Source: Xylogone sp. PMI_703
Lineage: Eukaryota; Ascomycota; Leotiomycetes
Reading direction: 5' to 3'
Assembly: GCA_021399445.1 (NCBI GenBank)
Contig: JAJTUQ010000019.1
Span: 62,001-126,000 of the forward strand
Length of the DNA: 64,000 nt
Made by a program: the position numbers and the translations under genes. Position 1 is the stretch's first letter; every line of letters begins with the position of its first letter. The notes below the pieces were generated by a model that worked only from the letters and a program-made list of their open reading frames with translations, had not been told where the DNA came from and did not search any database. Shown in pieces: positions 36,414 to 50,081 of this stretch.

Positions 36414-39400
36414 CTAAGCAACATCAAGAATATCACTGATTAATGCATTTCGGCTCTCGATGATCCGTGATAGTATTTGCTCAACGACACGGGTCTCCTT
36501 CTCGGCATCCTCCTTGGTCCACATAGAACTGTCATAAGCAAACTTCAACTTGTATGTTCTTGCATCTGCCGTTTTTACCACTTCAAACACTACAGCGTAA
36601 GGTTGTGGCATGGTCACCTGCGACTTAGCCATGACGACCCAACTCTGGAGCCCCTCTTGTGCAGCAGATGGCGGTGCCGGCTCAAAAGGCTGGAAGAGGA
36701 ACAGGGCCTGGTTGGCAGAATCTTCGCGGGTGAGTCCACAGGACTGGTAGATATCTTCTATGCTCACAGTGCTATTCTCCGTATACTGCCAGAAATCATC
36801 CTGCGTCTGCAGGAGGAACTCTTTCACTGGGGCCTGCCCATTGATGCTTGATCTCATTGGAAGAAAGTTGGCACAGGCCCCATTAATGCTTTGAGGATCA
36901 GGGAGATCCACGTTACGCCCAGTGTAGAGGTAATCAAACGCCACGTCGTGTTGGCCGCTACGGAAGGAAAGCCAGATCTGGAAGACCGCTTGAAAGATAA
37001 TTGAGACAGTAGCTCCTACCAATTTACTGTAGTTGTCAAAGTCAAGTTCAATAAGGCGGACTACCAACGAGTCGATGCATGGCTGAGGCTGGTTGGGGAA
37101 CTGGAAGGAGATGGGTTGCTTGTCAGGCCGCTTCCAGAAGTCTAGAGTCGGACGTATCTGATTAATCCTCCAGGTATGGAAGGAAAAGTCCTTAAATGGA
37201 GTGAACTTTTCCAATGCCTCTTGGCGTTGGTATGCCTTGAAGTGGGCGTCAAATATACGGAGGAGAGTGCCATCGTAGAGACCATGATCTAACTTCGTGA
37301 CAATCTGATACTCGCCATCGGAAAGGCGGAGTATGGCGTATCGAATGAAGGGCTTTCCGAACTCAAACTTACTTTTCCAGATTGCGTCGATGATCTCCTG
37401 CCTTTCTTCGGCACCAGAGGCATCGTAAATCTCTACGGCGGGTGTAGGATCGCGCAGGACTATTCCGTACCATTTGCTCTTGCATCGTGTGAATGTAGTG
37501 CGAAGGATCTCGTTCGTCTCAGTCAACCGCTTTGTCAGATTAATCCACTGATCTGCATTAAAGTTATTGCCAACAGATCTCACTGTCATCAGACACCAGA
37601 AGGTCTGAACTCGAGCTCCCTGGGTTAAGAACTCTGCTTGTCCAGCGGGGGACGGATAGACGTATTCATAGTGATCCTGCAGAAGACCAGCAGATGATAT
37701 AAGGGCATCCAGCTCAAGTGGTGGAGTGAAGACAACGTCTTTGGCTACATCTTCTCTTGATTCGTGCTTGAGATGCTTGGCCATAGACCCGAGCACAGGG
37801 TTTTTAAGCACGTCTCGAACACCGATATTCAATCCCTTTCGTCGAAGCCAGCTAGTCAAGTTGATGGCAGAAACAGAGTCACCACCAAGACTGAAAAAAT
37901 TGGCTTCAAGACCGAAATGATCATTGGGCAACTCAAGAACATCAATCCATGCCTGCTGGAGAGTTCTCTGAGTGTCTGAAACAATTGAGATAATCTCAGG
38001 CACCGATTTCCCAATATTATCGAAGGAGAACTGGCTCAGCTCAGTCTGGCTCATTAGTTGCACCCTTGACTTGAGCTGTTTGCGGTCCGCTTTACCGGAG
38101 GCCAGTCGGGGTAGGGTTGGAAGAGGAATTATGAATTTTGGGAACATGTAATGGGCCAAGTCGTTAAGATTAGCCCTGAGTCTTTGAGCCTCCTCAACAA
38201 ACATGTCCAGGGTGAGGACCTCTGCCCCTTCATGCACTGTGTGGAACACAACATTTGCCACTAGGTGAGTGTTATTGCCGTGCTTCCTTACTGCGAGGAC
38301 ACAATCTTTGACCTCGCCCGTGCGGAGCATTACCTGCTCAATCTCTCCCAGCTCGATGCGATGCCCATTTACCTTGACCTGGTCGTCTTTCCGCCCTAGG
38401 CATTCAATATCTCCACCCTGGATATATCTGGCCAGATCACCACTACGGTATAACCGTCGACCACCACCAAGGTCGCTTTGAATAAAAGCCGCAGCCGTCA
38501 AGTCATGCTTCTTGAAATAGCCCTGAGATAGCTGAGGACCCCAAAAACACAATTCACCCACTGCACCGTATGGGACTGGGCGAACACCGTCGGCTTCTAG
38601 GATGATGGCCCCAACAGATGCGAGAGGTTTTCCAATGTTACCTCCGGTTGTATTTATATCAACATCTTTCATGGTGACCAAAACCGATGCTTCTGTTGGA
38701 CCGTATCCGTTGCGGAGCCTGACTCTTGGAGCCCAGGTTGTTATCACATCCCGTGTCAATTGCTCGCCGCCCACCGTCATGGATTCTAATCCAGGGACAT
38801 CTTTAGGATCCAAAAGACGGGCCACAGTTGGGGTCAGGAAGACATGGTTCACCCTCAACTCATTGATTACTCCGGCGAGGTTGCTGAGAAGGCGATCTGA
38901 TGTCGCAATACACAACGTTCCGCCGCTATGCAGCGTGACGAAGAAGTCATACAATGACACATCAAACACGTAGTTGGAAAACTGAAGGGCGTTGAAAGAC
39001 TTGCCCTGCTTACCCTCAAACTCAATGATGGATCGCATGGCAGCAGCGCAGGCACCATGATGAATGGTAACACCTTTCGGCTGGCCAGTGCTCCCAGAAG
39101 TATAGAGGATGTAGGCAAGAGCATCAGGTGAAACAGTCTCTGTGGGGTTTTCTGTTGAATATTCGGATAGCTGGACTCGGTCAACTAATATGGTATGGAC
39201 ATCATTGAGATCCAAGACTGAGGCGTATCCAGCCTCTGTTAGCACGAATCTGGCTCCAACATCATGAGCGATGAATATATTTCGCTCGACAGGGTTCTCG
39301 GGGCTGAGAGGGACATAGGCAGCACCAATTTTGAAAAGGGCCAAGATTGTGATGATGAGGATAGGAGACTTCTCAAGGAGTAGTGGAACGACATCCTTCG

Positions 39401-42400
39401 GCGCGATGCCATTGCGAGAGAGAAAATTGGCCATTCTGTTGGCTCTCTCATTGAGTTCAGCATACGTCAGGATCTCCTGATTCTCAAAGTTAATGGCTGG
39501 CCTGGAGGGATATTGGTGTGCAATCTTCTCAAACTCAGCATGCAGGGTTGTAGCATGTAGCTGGTCCTCATTCCACCCAAGGAGAAAGTCTAACTCGACA
39601 GGGCCGACCAAGCTCAGGGAGTTCACGGTCGACGAAGGCTTATTAATAATAGACCTGATGGCGTTACAGAACTGATTCAAAATAAAACCTAGGCGGGAGT
39701 GTTCCATAGGGGCCGTGAGACTGATCTCAACACGGCCGCCATTCTCGTGAATGTTTAAGGTAGTATATTCAGTCCTCCAGGCAGGTTGGGGCCCGTATTT
39801 GTGAAAGACTGCCCTTGTAAGCTCACGCTCTTTTTCTCGGACTAGAATGTTCACCATGGTATCAAAGAGAGTGATATTTTGGTGGCCAGCAGCTGCCAAA
39901 GCCCTCCTTATTCCATATTGGGAGTACTTAGTGATATTCCAGAAATTCGCATTGACAGAGCTCACGAGCTCCAACAACGTCTGCTCCGGTTCGATAATCA
40001 CAGCTTGAGGTACCATCGCCAGTGTCGGTCCATCCAGTGCCTCAATCCCATCAAGAGCGAGTTCGCGGCCCGAAATAGCTGTGGCCATCGTGACCAGTTT
40101 TGATGTAGTGTGCGTTGAGAGCACCAGCGCCCAAGCAGCATAAAGGATTGCACTTGATGGGACTTGGAGGACTGCAGCTGCTGATCTTAGGTTCACAGGC
40201 AAGACCTGTGATACGGTTGATGAATGTTGAACAGGAGCATGGTTGAGGATTGTTGGTGTAGCCTCAACCAAATGTTGCAGCCAAAAGCCCTCTGCCTCCT
40301 GGTGAGGCTGACTCTGCAAAAGAGCTACAAATAATTTCCATGGTGCTCGCGTCTCAAGGGGAAGACCACAATACACGCGGGCGATGTCGTCAAATATGAA
40401 TCCATGAGACCAGAAATCAAATAGTGTGTGGTGTACCGAGACCACAAGAATGGAACTATTTAACACAGCCACTCTGATGAACGGCTCACCGAGAGTAACC
40501 CCCTTCTCCTTATCATTCTCAAGGAATGAGTCGAGGTTCATCGACACTTCCGTCCAAGGTAGGACAGAGTCACCGCGTACTACCTGTACAAATCCCTTAC
40601 CAGAGGCAGTAAAGATCGATTGGAGGGTGTCACTTTGGCGGAAAACAGCGTGGAAGGCAAGTCGAAGCTTCACTAGATCCAGATGCCGAACATCATAGAC
40701 TCTCTGGTAGAGATATTCCCGATGTCCTTGCAGTGTGCTAGTGAGTACTCCCTCTTGCAGGGCGGTAACGGGGAATGCATCAATTACACCACGATCAGGT
40801 AGTAGGTTCGCCTTCAGAGTTTCATCTGACAAGAGGGCAAACGGAGTAGGGAGGCGAGGCAAAACTTCCCCTTTAACAACCAGTTGAGACAAGTTTGCGA
40901 TATCTTCCACAGTCTGTGACTGTAACATATCTGCCAGCTCCACATAGATACCTCGAGTCCGTAACCTTTGAATAGCCCGGATTGCATCCATTGAAGTTCC
41001 ACCTAAAACGATGAAAGAATCAGAAGCAGTGATTGACGAAATATGAAGCTGTAAGACATCCGCCCATACTTGGCGAATCTCCGACCCAATCTCGCTGAAG
41101 GTATAGCTCTTCGGTTCGGGACTAGGATCACGGCCCAGAAGGTCGCCTATATCTGTCGATTCCGCCAAAGCTCGGATGGCTTGGAAGTCAATCTTGCCAT
41201 TACGGTTGACAGGGAGTTCTTTACAGTGAAGCCAGTAGCTAGGGACCATATATGGGGGGAATGATCGTTGTGCATGGGTTCGCAGGCGCCTCACCAAATT
41301 ACCCCAACTAGTTCGGGCATCTGGAGTTACGGCAGCGACAAGAGACATCCTTCCCTTGATGTAGGACCCGAGACAGACAATAGCAGCAACTCCATTTTCT
41401 GTTGTGAGCTTCTCTGCCACCTCCTGAGGCTCAACCCGCTGACCGTGGATTTTGATCTGGTGATCTATTCTGCCTAGAATTTCAAACGTACCATCCAAGA
41501 GACGTACCGCCTGGTCTCCTGTTCTGAATAGAATGCCCGCTTCAAAAGGATTCTTAATAAATGCAACGCGCGTCTCCTTTGCGCGTTGGTGGTAACCGTT
41601 GGAGATTTGAGCCCCATAGAGACAGAGCTCACCTGGCTCACCCACAGGGAGTTCCATGTCTGTGCCCGGCTCTACGATGACGGCTGTGGTGGTGTCAAGA
41701 GGTCGGCCGGGGTTACGGGGGTTGTCGCCTTTCATTAACCGCCGTGAGAAGTTCAACTGGGCGCATTCACTGAGGCCATAAGAGACACGGAGGTGAACAA
41801 TATCTGCCCAAACATCTACAAGGCCCTGACTCAAGGCCTCACCAACTGTGGTTACCATTTGGAGACAATCTGGGACCTCACTTGGGGAGAGTAAAGACAG
41901 GGCTGAGGGAGTAATTCCCAATGCATCAATCTGGAGATTTGTCAAAACTTCTGGCAGTTTCGTAGCTAGACGATGACGAGGAGCGAGACAGAGGCAAGCG
42001 CCCTTGGCTAGAGTGGCGAGGATAGTTCTCTGAGCAGCAGAGAAGACAGGGTTGTAGAAGAGCAACCATCGCCTACAGTCATTCAATCCAAAGTGACTAA
42101 TACCATGTGACGCTGCACGATGGCTGATCAACACTCCTTTGGGCTTTCCTGTGGAACCTTAAGGGAGAACATAAGATTAAGCAAGGCTGCATATGCTGTG
42201 CGTAGGAGTTACTTACCAGATGTGTAGATCATGTATGCAAGATCTGAAGGGCTTGCAGACGCACTTCTACGGGAAGCTGCTGGTGCAACTTCGCTAGACA
42301 GTATACTCTCAATAGAAGTAGCATGGTCAAAAAGAGACGCATATTTCTCGAGGACAATAACGGTTTCATTGCCGCAGTCGGAAGCAATTACCCTGTTACG

Positions 42401-42775
42401 CTCTGGAGAGCCTTCGGGGTCAAGCACTACGTACGCAGAACCTGACACCAAAATTGCAAGGAGTGTGGCTACGAACTCGACTGTTGGATCCATGCATACA
42501 GGAATGATGACCCCAGGAGCAAAGGTAGACTTGGCTACAATTTGGTTGACGAGTTGCCACAGCTCAGAGTAGGTATATGGCTGCTCGTGTTCACAGTGAA
42601 CAGCAAATGCCTCAGAGTTTGTCTCGACTTGGTAGCGAATGAAGTCCGTGACCAAACAAGGAGCTGCTGGGGTGGTTGGCCCAACTAAGTTCCCGGTCTT
42701 ATCCAGTGATTTCAGTTGGTGAGCCATCCTTGGCGCAGAGTCATCAACACCTACTCCGGGGGCGTCCTGAGTCAT
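36414..42775 (-). CDS. Two-module nonribosomal peptide synthetase, A-T-C-A-T-C
   Basis: Exons 42775-42217 and 42157-36414 (59-bp intron inside the A3 motif); 2100 residues. Domains: A1 about 45-530 (YTSGSTGKPKG, FRTGD, GRIDHQIKIHGQRVE, PVNRNGKID); T1 with LGGTS, Ser575; C1 about 640-1050 with HHTLFDF near 762; A2 about 1060-1540 (YTSGSTGQPKG, NGYGPTE, YRSGDL); T2 with LGGDS, Ser1614; C2 about 1670-2090 with DHGLYDG, His1811. There is no thioesterase or reductase, so the terminal C domain probably releases the product by cyclisation, as in fungal bimodular synthetases such as AnaPS. The A2 pocket read by eye is D-V-Y-L-T-G-G-V-L-K. A1 has no Asp at the first pocket position and uses YGLSE instead of YGPTE, pointing to a non-alpha-amino or aryl acid. 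All core motifs look functional. This is the backbone gene of the locus. Confidence 0.95.
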
Positions 42776-45700
42776 GATGAATCTTTATTGTTTAAGGTAC
42801 AATTGGTACAAAACTCAGAAAAGGAATTAGGGGGATGAAAAAGACTCTGAGACCGGAGATGGATGGTCTTCACAATATACTTCAACGAGAAACATAGACG
42901 GTATTTAATATCTCTCCCTTCATACCCCCTTGGTTATCTTACCCGGGGGAGAGTTCCTCTCCGGGTGCTCACTCCTGAAGCTCTTGCAGAATGTTGGCGA
43001 GGGTATAGAAATGGCTTCAAGATTTAGCAAGTATGGTGAATTAATCCGAAAGTCGTAACAAATGTGCTTCGTAATTATACATTATCTATACGGTAATAAT
43101 AAATATGACATATCATAATATAATAATTCGATTGACTAATTTTCATCCTTGCTAAAGCTGGCATTTTGCACAGGAACTGAGGTCAGGTTTCGAAACTGCA
43201 AACCCCCATGTACATCTAGGCCGTTTAGAGTAGATGAAGTTATGCCGAAATAAAGATATTTCTAGTAGGCTTCATGGCTGCATTGCTTTGTTTCTGTGAA
43301 ATTATGAAAGTATTCAAGGGTATAAGTTTTGAAATAGCAAAATAGAGCATGATCTAGAACGTAATTAGGGAGAGGTAAAACAACCAGATTAGGGATATGC
43401 TTATGAGCGTACACAACTGCTTTTTGGTTCCACTAGCCATGGTATAACCCAGTTTCTCTGCAACCTGAAGTGGAAAATGGCAAAGTATTCGTAAATGTCA
43501 AAGGGAACTACGAAGGGTGGACCTCTTGAGCTCAAATTCGGAGAGTTTCAAATACAAATAGTGCATATAAGCCAGCGTGCATTTACAAGTACTATCGCAT
43601 GTTTTTAGATTCGTGTTTTGAACTAGTAAGGAGTAGCACTTTACACGGCATGATTGACAAGTGGCCGGTACTACTATACCTCTCAGTTTGCCAATTACTA
43701 ACTAAGCATCAAACTCCTAACGATGATCAATGATCATAGTATTATCCCAAAGAGGTAACTCGGTGGAAATACAGTTTCAGCTAAACTATATCAGGTTTGT
43801 CGTACAACTCGTTCGGAACGGAGGAATTTGAGGAAATATAATACGTTACGCTGATTCAGAATAAGGTCATTTGCTGTTGTTACTATATAGATTGTAAACT
43901 CAATAGTATGGTTTTTGATGGATAATATTATTACATACAATTTTACTCTATTAAATGTAACAAAATAGGACTCGGACATGTAAAAATACCCTTGCCAACA
44001 TAGTTCCGAGACCACCTGACCATCTTTAGTCCAAGTTATTCTTAGAAGATTTATTCGTGATATAAGGGTTAAACTTACAAATTGTAAAGTTGGAACTTTG
44101 AATGCTTGATTTTTGCTACAGACTATATACAACTTCTCAAACAGTGATGTGATGACTTTTCTTGAATTATTTTGAAGCTGTATAAAATATACTAAAATAA
44201 CTATCAAAAAGAAAATAACTGCAGCTAAAATTCATTTAGAGGGAGGTATACTATAATCGAAAATCTCCTGTTTAATGAATTCCCTTGTTTCAGTAATTGC
44301 TCAAAAACGATATTACTTCATTCCCTTGCTCCTCTCTCGTCATATTCCGTGATCATATCCTGCAGATTCAGCTGCTACCTTCCTCAACGCAATTCTACTG
44401 CATATATTCGCGATCCTACATCATGTTCTTCAGCCCGCTGGCAAATAAGCTATGCCCTGCATACTCAGCTTTAATATCACTAGCTACGCTACCGGGCCTT
44501 GCAATGACGAGCTGCTTATCACGCTGGCAAGCAGTGTTGCTATGAGCCTTGAGTGCATTTCCCTTCGGTTCCGGTAATTACCAGCTTGTTAGGCAGAAAT
44601 TATATACAGGGATACTGTCCATTTATATTCTTTCTTTGCAAGAAACTTGCCATGAATATATGGCACTACGTAAAAAGTGGACTCGAGTAGTCTCTACTTA
44701 ATCAATGGCGAGAAAGCCCAAAGGGTCGACCTGGGTTGTCGGGAGCTCAGCTACGACGGCTGCAGGGTTGCAGTCAGCTGGGGTCGCACACGAGCTGCAG
44801 TCTCCTAGCTAGATTAGGATCGTCAATAACAAAGACCTCGCATCACCTGGAAATCACAAAAGTATTCATCTATTGCTGTCCATAATGTTATGTTTACCTG
44901 TAGCCTAAGACCATTTAGATTCAATTATAAAATTATCGTTTTCAACTATTCTAATGCAATAAATTTAATGTTCGAAGTTTATACATGACTTCAATTTCAT
45001 GGAACTAACATCATGATAAATGCTTAAAATCTAATATCTATTTAGATTATTGTCAAATCTTATTCACTTTGCACGATATTATTTTAATGAGTTACAATAT
45101 TAAGATCTTTATTTTAACAGTTAGCTGAGTGATAGATTATTAAAAGTAAACATACTAGGCATTAGTTTTAATATGCTCGTCAATAACTAATAACATAAAT
45201 AATTATACACTTCTCATCGACTTTTGTAAGACGCATCCATGCTGTGCTAATTAAGAGGGAGTATGAAACAAAAAGGGAATGACCAGTTCCAGCTTCGGCT
45301 CTGAAGCAGATACGGATCGGTCCGAGCTGGTGTACAGTACCTGCGCATGCCGGTACGGCAGCACGAGGGTGATCAGTGGGTTGAGAGTGGTTGATAAGCT
45401 GCGAAGGCGTCATCTCGCGCAGATCATTCTCTTCTCAGTGCGCCGGGCCGGATGACGATGCCTAATGCAAAAGCGGGCTCATAATTAGCCATCTTAGTAA
45501 TATTACGACGCTGCTAATAACACAGCTGACAGCCACGGCGTTAAGGGTGGAATATTGGTGTAGGAAGCTCTGTACTGTAGCCCCAAGCGTTCTCTACGGG
45601 CGCCAATTAGGGTTAGCCGAATATACGTGTAGAGTATGATTCCCAAAAAAAAGAAAAAAGCCACGGCGTTGCTGTGAAATTCAGGCTCGCTGGTTTGCCA

Positions 45701-45840
45701 ACAGGGGGGAGGGGGGGGGGGGTGTTGTATTACAACCCGGAGCGCGGAACACGAACCGGGGACGGTCCGGGCACGGCTTAAAGGGTGTATTTCGACTTCT
45801 CTTCGAGGGCTGAGTGTTCACCACGTTCTCCACCTCTTTC
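42776..45840. other. Intergenic with NRPS promoter and a poly-G tract
   Basis: 3 kb without a supported gene; mostly AT-rich. The first few hundred bases must carry the NRPS promoter. A G6-A-G12 run lies at 45704-45722, about 120 bp before the start of the downstream C6 regulator. TGTACAGTAC-type palindromes occur near 45334 and 45570. Short open frames at 43791-44207 and 44297-44545 show no domain and I do not regard them as genes. Confidence 0.5.
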
Positions 45841-48321
45841 ATGATGGAATCCAGGTCTGCGAAACGCACTCGGCACGCATGTGAGCCATGTCGGTATGTG
45901 TAGCTGTCGCTCATTGTCCTTACACTTCAGATGGTCGTCTTTTTCGACGACTAACCACAACATAGACGGAAGAAGGCTCGTTGTCCCGGCGAAAGGCCAA
46001 TATGCTCGTTCTGTGCACGACTGAAGCAATCATGTCGGTATTCCGATGATATGGTCAGCTCTATTAGACATGCTAGCGCGGAGCTACAGCTAAGTTCGGC
46101 GTGGGTAAGTAGTTTGCTAGCGGAGCTCCTTCTGTCTCCCGCTGATATGCTTCGCCGGTCTAGGAACAGCGACTGAAGAGGCTCGAAGAAAAGATGGACA
46201 TGGTCCTTGACCGCATTCTGTAAGTTGGTCTAGAAGGCTCCTAAATGGCCCTGATGACTTATGTCTTCGAACGAAAAGACCATCCCTCTCTCAAGAGTCT
46301 TCTTGCCCGGCACCACGTCAGGAGGAGGAAGATTCCTCACCGCCCTTCACTTGGGGCCTTTCGCCTGAAGCTCCGCCATCGTCTTGTAGGAGTCCACAAG
46401 GGGATTTTCTGCAAGGGTTTGTACTGGTTTCTCGCGCTTCTTCGTCGAGCTAACCCATCCAGAATTCCATTACCAGCCACTGTTATAATAGGATTGGTAG
46501 AGACGTATATACGCCGTTGCGATTGTCAACCTTTATCGATTTTCAATGTAGATTCTTTACGACAGAGTGTGGATACATGCGCTCCTGAGATTTTATATTC
46601 AATTCTGGCTCTGGCTCTCCGTTTTCTTCCGTCCCCTCAAGTACATGATGATCCTGCACAGTTAGCTGCCCAGTTCGCCGAAAAGGCGAGACGGATTGTG
46701 ATGGAAAAGATAACAGAAGGCACCGCGTACATATCGGCCCTGCAATCTCTTTGTCTTCAAGCTTTTTTCGACGTTGGAGGTAAATTATGTTCCATTTCAC
46801 ACAGTTTCATCTTCATTGCTAAGAATAGCTAGTTGGAAACACGCAACGTGCTTGGGTCAGTACAGGAATAGGCATGCGCCTGATTATGTCCGCGAAACTG
46901 AATTCGGAATCACGAGTTCCTGTGGATCACACCACAGCTGATGAGCTTCGGCGGTGTTTCTGGAGCTTCTACATGCTTGAATGTCTTTGCAGTGATTCAT
47001 CCAACGCTCAATTAGTATTGCCGCACGAAAGACCACCATATCCATTAAGTTTATGTCTAAGATCTGAAAACGAACCTGATGCCGTGCTACAAAATTTTGG
47101 AAACTATCCGCTGGAGAAGGCGCAGGATATAGGGATTATAGGATATTCTGTCCAGCTGGTCGAGCTCTGGAAAAAAACTTTACAATACACGACCAGCTGT
47201 TTGAAATCGACAGAGGCTCCTTGGTCATCTGGCTCAGGCTATTTCAAGATGGCTGCGTCTGTGATGGAGTGGGAAACTTACTTGTGCAAGAACCATCGTG
47301 CTGCCCACACACACTTTGCAAAACAATCTTCTTCTTCACTGCTCTTGAATTTGAGGTACTGGGCGCCTTGGCTAAATATCCAGTTCTTATACCACGGAAC
47401 CTTGTGCCTCATTAATCACCCATTTTTCCTCTTCGAGAAAGTAAAGGGTTTTGCTGGCGTGATTTCGACATCCTTCGTGGAAACAGCATCCAATATGGCT
47501 TTGTTTCATGCGAAACATATCACAAGATTCATTATCAATCTGGAGCAGAAGCACTTTGAAGCTTCAGATCCGTTTTTGGGATACTGTGCTTCTGTGGCTG
47601 CTACAGCCTATCTATGGTATTGTCATATCGAGGACAGAGTTGTGAAGGAGCAAGCGCAGGCCAGATTCACTACATGCTTCAAGTTCATAGCACGTCTTGG
47701 TAGCAAATGGCCCATAGCAAAGAAAATGGTAAGCACAGTCATCTCTACTTACATCTTTGTTGTATAATCAAGATCTGGGTACATATATGTTGAGAGAGAG
47801 GCTTTCGTGTTCTTGAATATCTAGATTGTTTGCTTTACGATTGAAGAACACTCTGCCAACTAAGAAAACAGGCTAGCAATCTTGTCCTCGCCAAGACGCG
47901 GGCCGCTTCTTGGAAATACTCTTCTGAACCGCCCTTTGCACCTATTGAAATTCCTTCTTCAGATATGAGCATAATATGGAATTTGCTCTCGTATCCAGTA
48001 AAAGATATCTCCCAGGAGCCAGGAAAGAGCATTTTATCCCCAACGTTGAATCTGGACACTACCAAACAAGATGTTTCTCCTCCTAACTCGATACAAAACT
48101 CGACCAGAGCAACCAGCTATCAAGGGCTCAATACCCCCTTTCCGAGTGTCATGTCTGGGCTGGCATCCGATGCAGCCATTTCACACCCAGTACTGTCAAT
48201 TCAAGAAGAATTTGCGATGGCTGCCTTCGTCGATAATATAGAATCGGATATGTTTAATGATATTTTCAATGGTCGGAGCTTCGCCTTTGAGGATGGGAAT
48301 AATTACGTAATGGGTTTATAG
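45841..48321 (+). CDS. Zn2Cys6 transcription factor (Fungal_trans domain), likely cluster regulator
   Basis: Seven exons: 45841-45893, 45966-46104, 46164-46219, 46279-46416, 46463-46779, 46833-47728, 47872-48321; 682 residues. The zinc cluster ACEPCRRKKARCPGERP..ICSFCARLKQSCRY is split by intron 1. A coiled-coil linker follows (EQRLKRLEEKMDMVLDRIL). A low-complexity Ser/Pro/Glu stretch leads into the Fungal_trans (PF04082) middle region: VIIGLVETYIRR, ILYSILALALRF, GNTQRAWVSTGIGMRLI and DELRRCFWSFYMLECL. The C-terminus is Ser/Thr-rich and acidic, as activators often are. The intron before the last exon is longer (143 bp). Its place between the NRPS and the MFS exporter makes it the best candidate for a pathway-specific activator; that is inference from position. 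Frame is intact through every junction. Confidence 0.87.
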
Positions 48322-49015
48322 ACATTAGTTATGTTTAGGTATATGCCATCTCAGTATTGTATTACCTACTAATGCACTGAAATTTACCGGACACTGTTTT
48401 GAAATAGCGTTTGGTTAGACAGATGGTAGAATTCAAAAAGATTTCAGTTTTCTATAATGATCCCATATTAGCTGACACGTTAAGTGGAACATTCTATGTA
48501 AGACTAATACCCCAGAGAATGTAATAGAAATATGATACAAAAAGATGACTGGAGGCTTCCAACAATTTTACAGTTGCCACAGCTTATCATTCCTAGAAGA
48601 ATAATATATGATATAGAGTAGTGTAAACAGCGTAGTGGATGGCCATATACTCAATCCGTTGAGTACAGTAAGAAATGATAGATTAATTAACCCCACCCTT
48701 CCCAACGAAATTCCAGCGATGAGTTTAATAGTAAGGCATGGCCCTCAATTCGGTGATATGCGGGCCGGGCCAATTTTGTGCTGATAAATCTTCAATGCAC
48801 CTCTATTCCTTGCTCTTCTGTAGCTTTTCCAGGAACTTATTGGAGTATGCTGCACATCGGAGCACCGTGGAGAACGGAAAAATAAATTCTGCATATATCA
48901 CAATGTCACAATGTGTGGGCGGGTATAAGAGCGAGGTGCCACCTTCAGATCTGTCCGTATTCACAGAAAAGCTGCATTTTTATCACGATTATCTCGCCTT
49001 GGCAATCTAACAACC
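48322..49015. other. Intergenic between C6 regulator and A/B-barrel gene
   Basis: About 700 bp, AT-rich; includes the 3' end of the regulator and the promoter of the next gene. A 90-codon open frame at 48738 has no recognisable domain. Confidence 0.5.
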
Positions 49016-49415
49016 ATGACAATCCAACGTATTACGTTGTTTAAAATCCCACGAGAAGAAGATCTGCCTGGCATGATAGACAAGTATAAAAGTATGCAAC
49101 AGAGAGCAGTCAAGGTGCGTGCAAAACGATATACTTCGTCTTATTTGTTTCCTTTTTCTTATAATATGCTGAGAGGTGATTTAGGATGGAAAGCCATATA
49201 TTCTAGCAGTCCAGGCTGGTGCAATAATTCCTGACTCACGCGCTCAGGGCCACACCCTTGCCGTTAGGACTGTGTTTGCTAGCCTAGAGGACATGAAGTT
49301 CTATGATACTGAATGTGAAGCTCATAAGGCCCTGAAAATTTTTGCTGCACCGAGGAGGGTCGGAGACGTTTTAACTGCATATTTTGAGGATGCTGTCGGA
49401 TCTACGACAGATTAG
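49016..49415 (+). CDS. Stress-responsive A/B-barrel (Dabb) domain protein
   Basis: Two exons, 49016-49114 and 49185-49415, around a 70-bp intron (GTGCGT..TTTAG); 109 residues, the size of single-domain Dabb proteins. MTIQRITLFKIPREED begins the first beta strand. Then come DGKPYILAVQAG, QGHTLAVRTVFASLEDM and YDTECEAHKALK, the family's conserved core. These proteins form dimeric alpha+beta barrels. Relatives include stress proteins and, in plants, cyclases such as olivetolic acid cyclase. In fungal clusters their function is usually unknown; a role in ring closure or ligand binding can be suggested but not shown. It lies between the regulator and the exporter. Confidence 0.85.
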
Positions 49416-50081
49416 GGATGAGTTAGAGCAAATTTACAAACTGGACTAGCATGAGTCAATAGTGTTGCACAAAATCTTTCACATTTAACCAACCATTACA
49501 CAGAGTAGTGAAATTATAGGTATTTGATGTTTAGGATTAAATATTTTTTGTTACCTACCAATTAGAGGTCCATATTCAACTCCTATTTTGCAGCCTTGAT
49601 CGGCTGTTCATCCTAGAAAATAACTGCGAGAAAAAGAGGGAGTTCGCGTTACCTTGTCACCCTCTTCCTTTATCTATATTTAAAATTTTTAGACCCTTTA
49701 CACTTAAATATATTACATGAACTATTCAATTCTGTTAAATTGTCTGTAAAATCTATAGTAGTAAAACGTCATTACTAAAAGTTGTATAGCTTTATTATTT
49801 TTTCTAAAAAAAAAACCTGAATCAGAAGAAGTATTAACTTTTCGCCAAGAACGTAACAATATGCAGTCTAGAGATAAAGACGTGGTTATTAATTGATGGT
49901 ACGAGGAGCTTCTCTGCGCTACGTATGCAAACGGAAGTCAATTTTCAGTAGTGTAGTTGTGTAGTATACCGAGTCCTTTCCTTGACACCTCACTTGAATA
50001 GATGAAGGTTTAAGCTCCACCAGCTGCTACTTTCAGGAATAATTTTTCACGCTATAATATCAAATATTAGTTGGATATCTT
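49416..50081. other. AT-rich gap between convergent genes
   Basis: About 670 bp with A/T homopolymer runs; no gene or RNA recognised. Confidence 0.5.

Noticed and set aside
36477..41477. Many plus-strand open frames opposite the NRPS
   Set aside because: They are antisense shadows of a long coding exon with no domains of their own.
43791..44545. Two open frames of 138 and 82 codons in the gap after the NRPS
   Set aside because: AT-rich composition, hydrophobic/low-complexity translation and no family resemblance.
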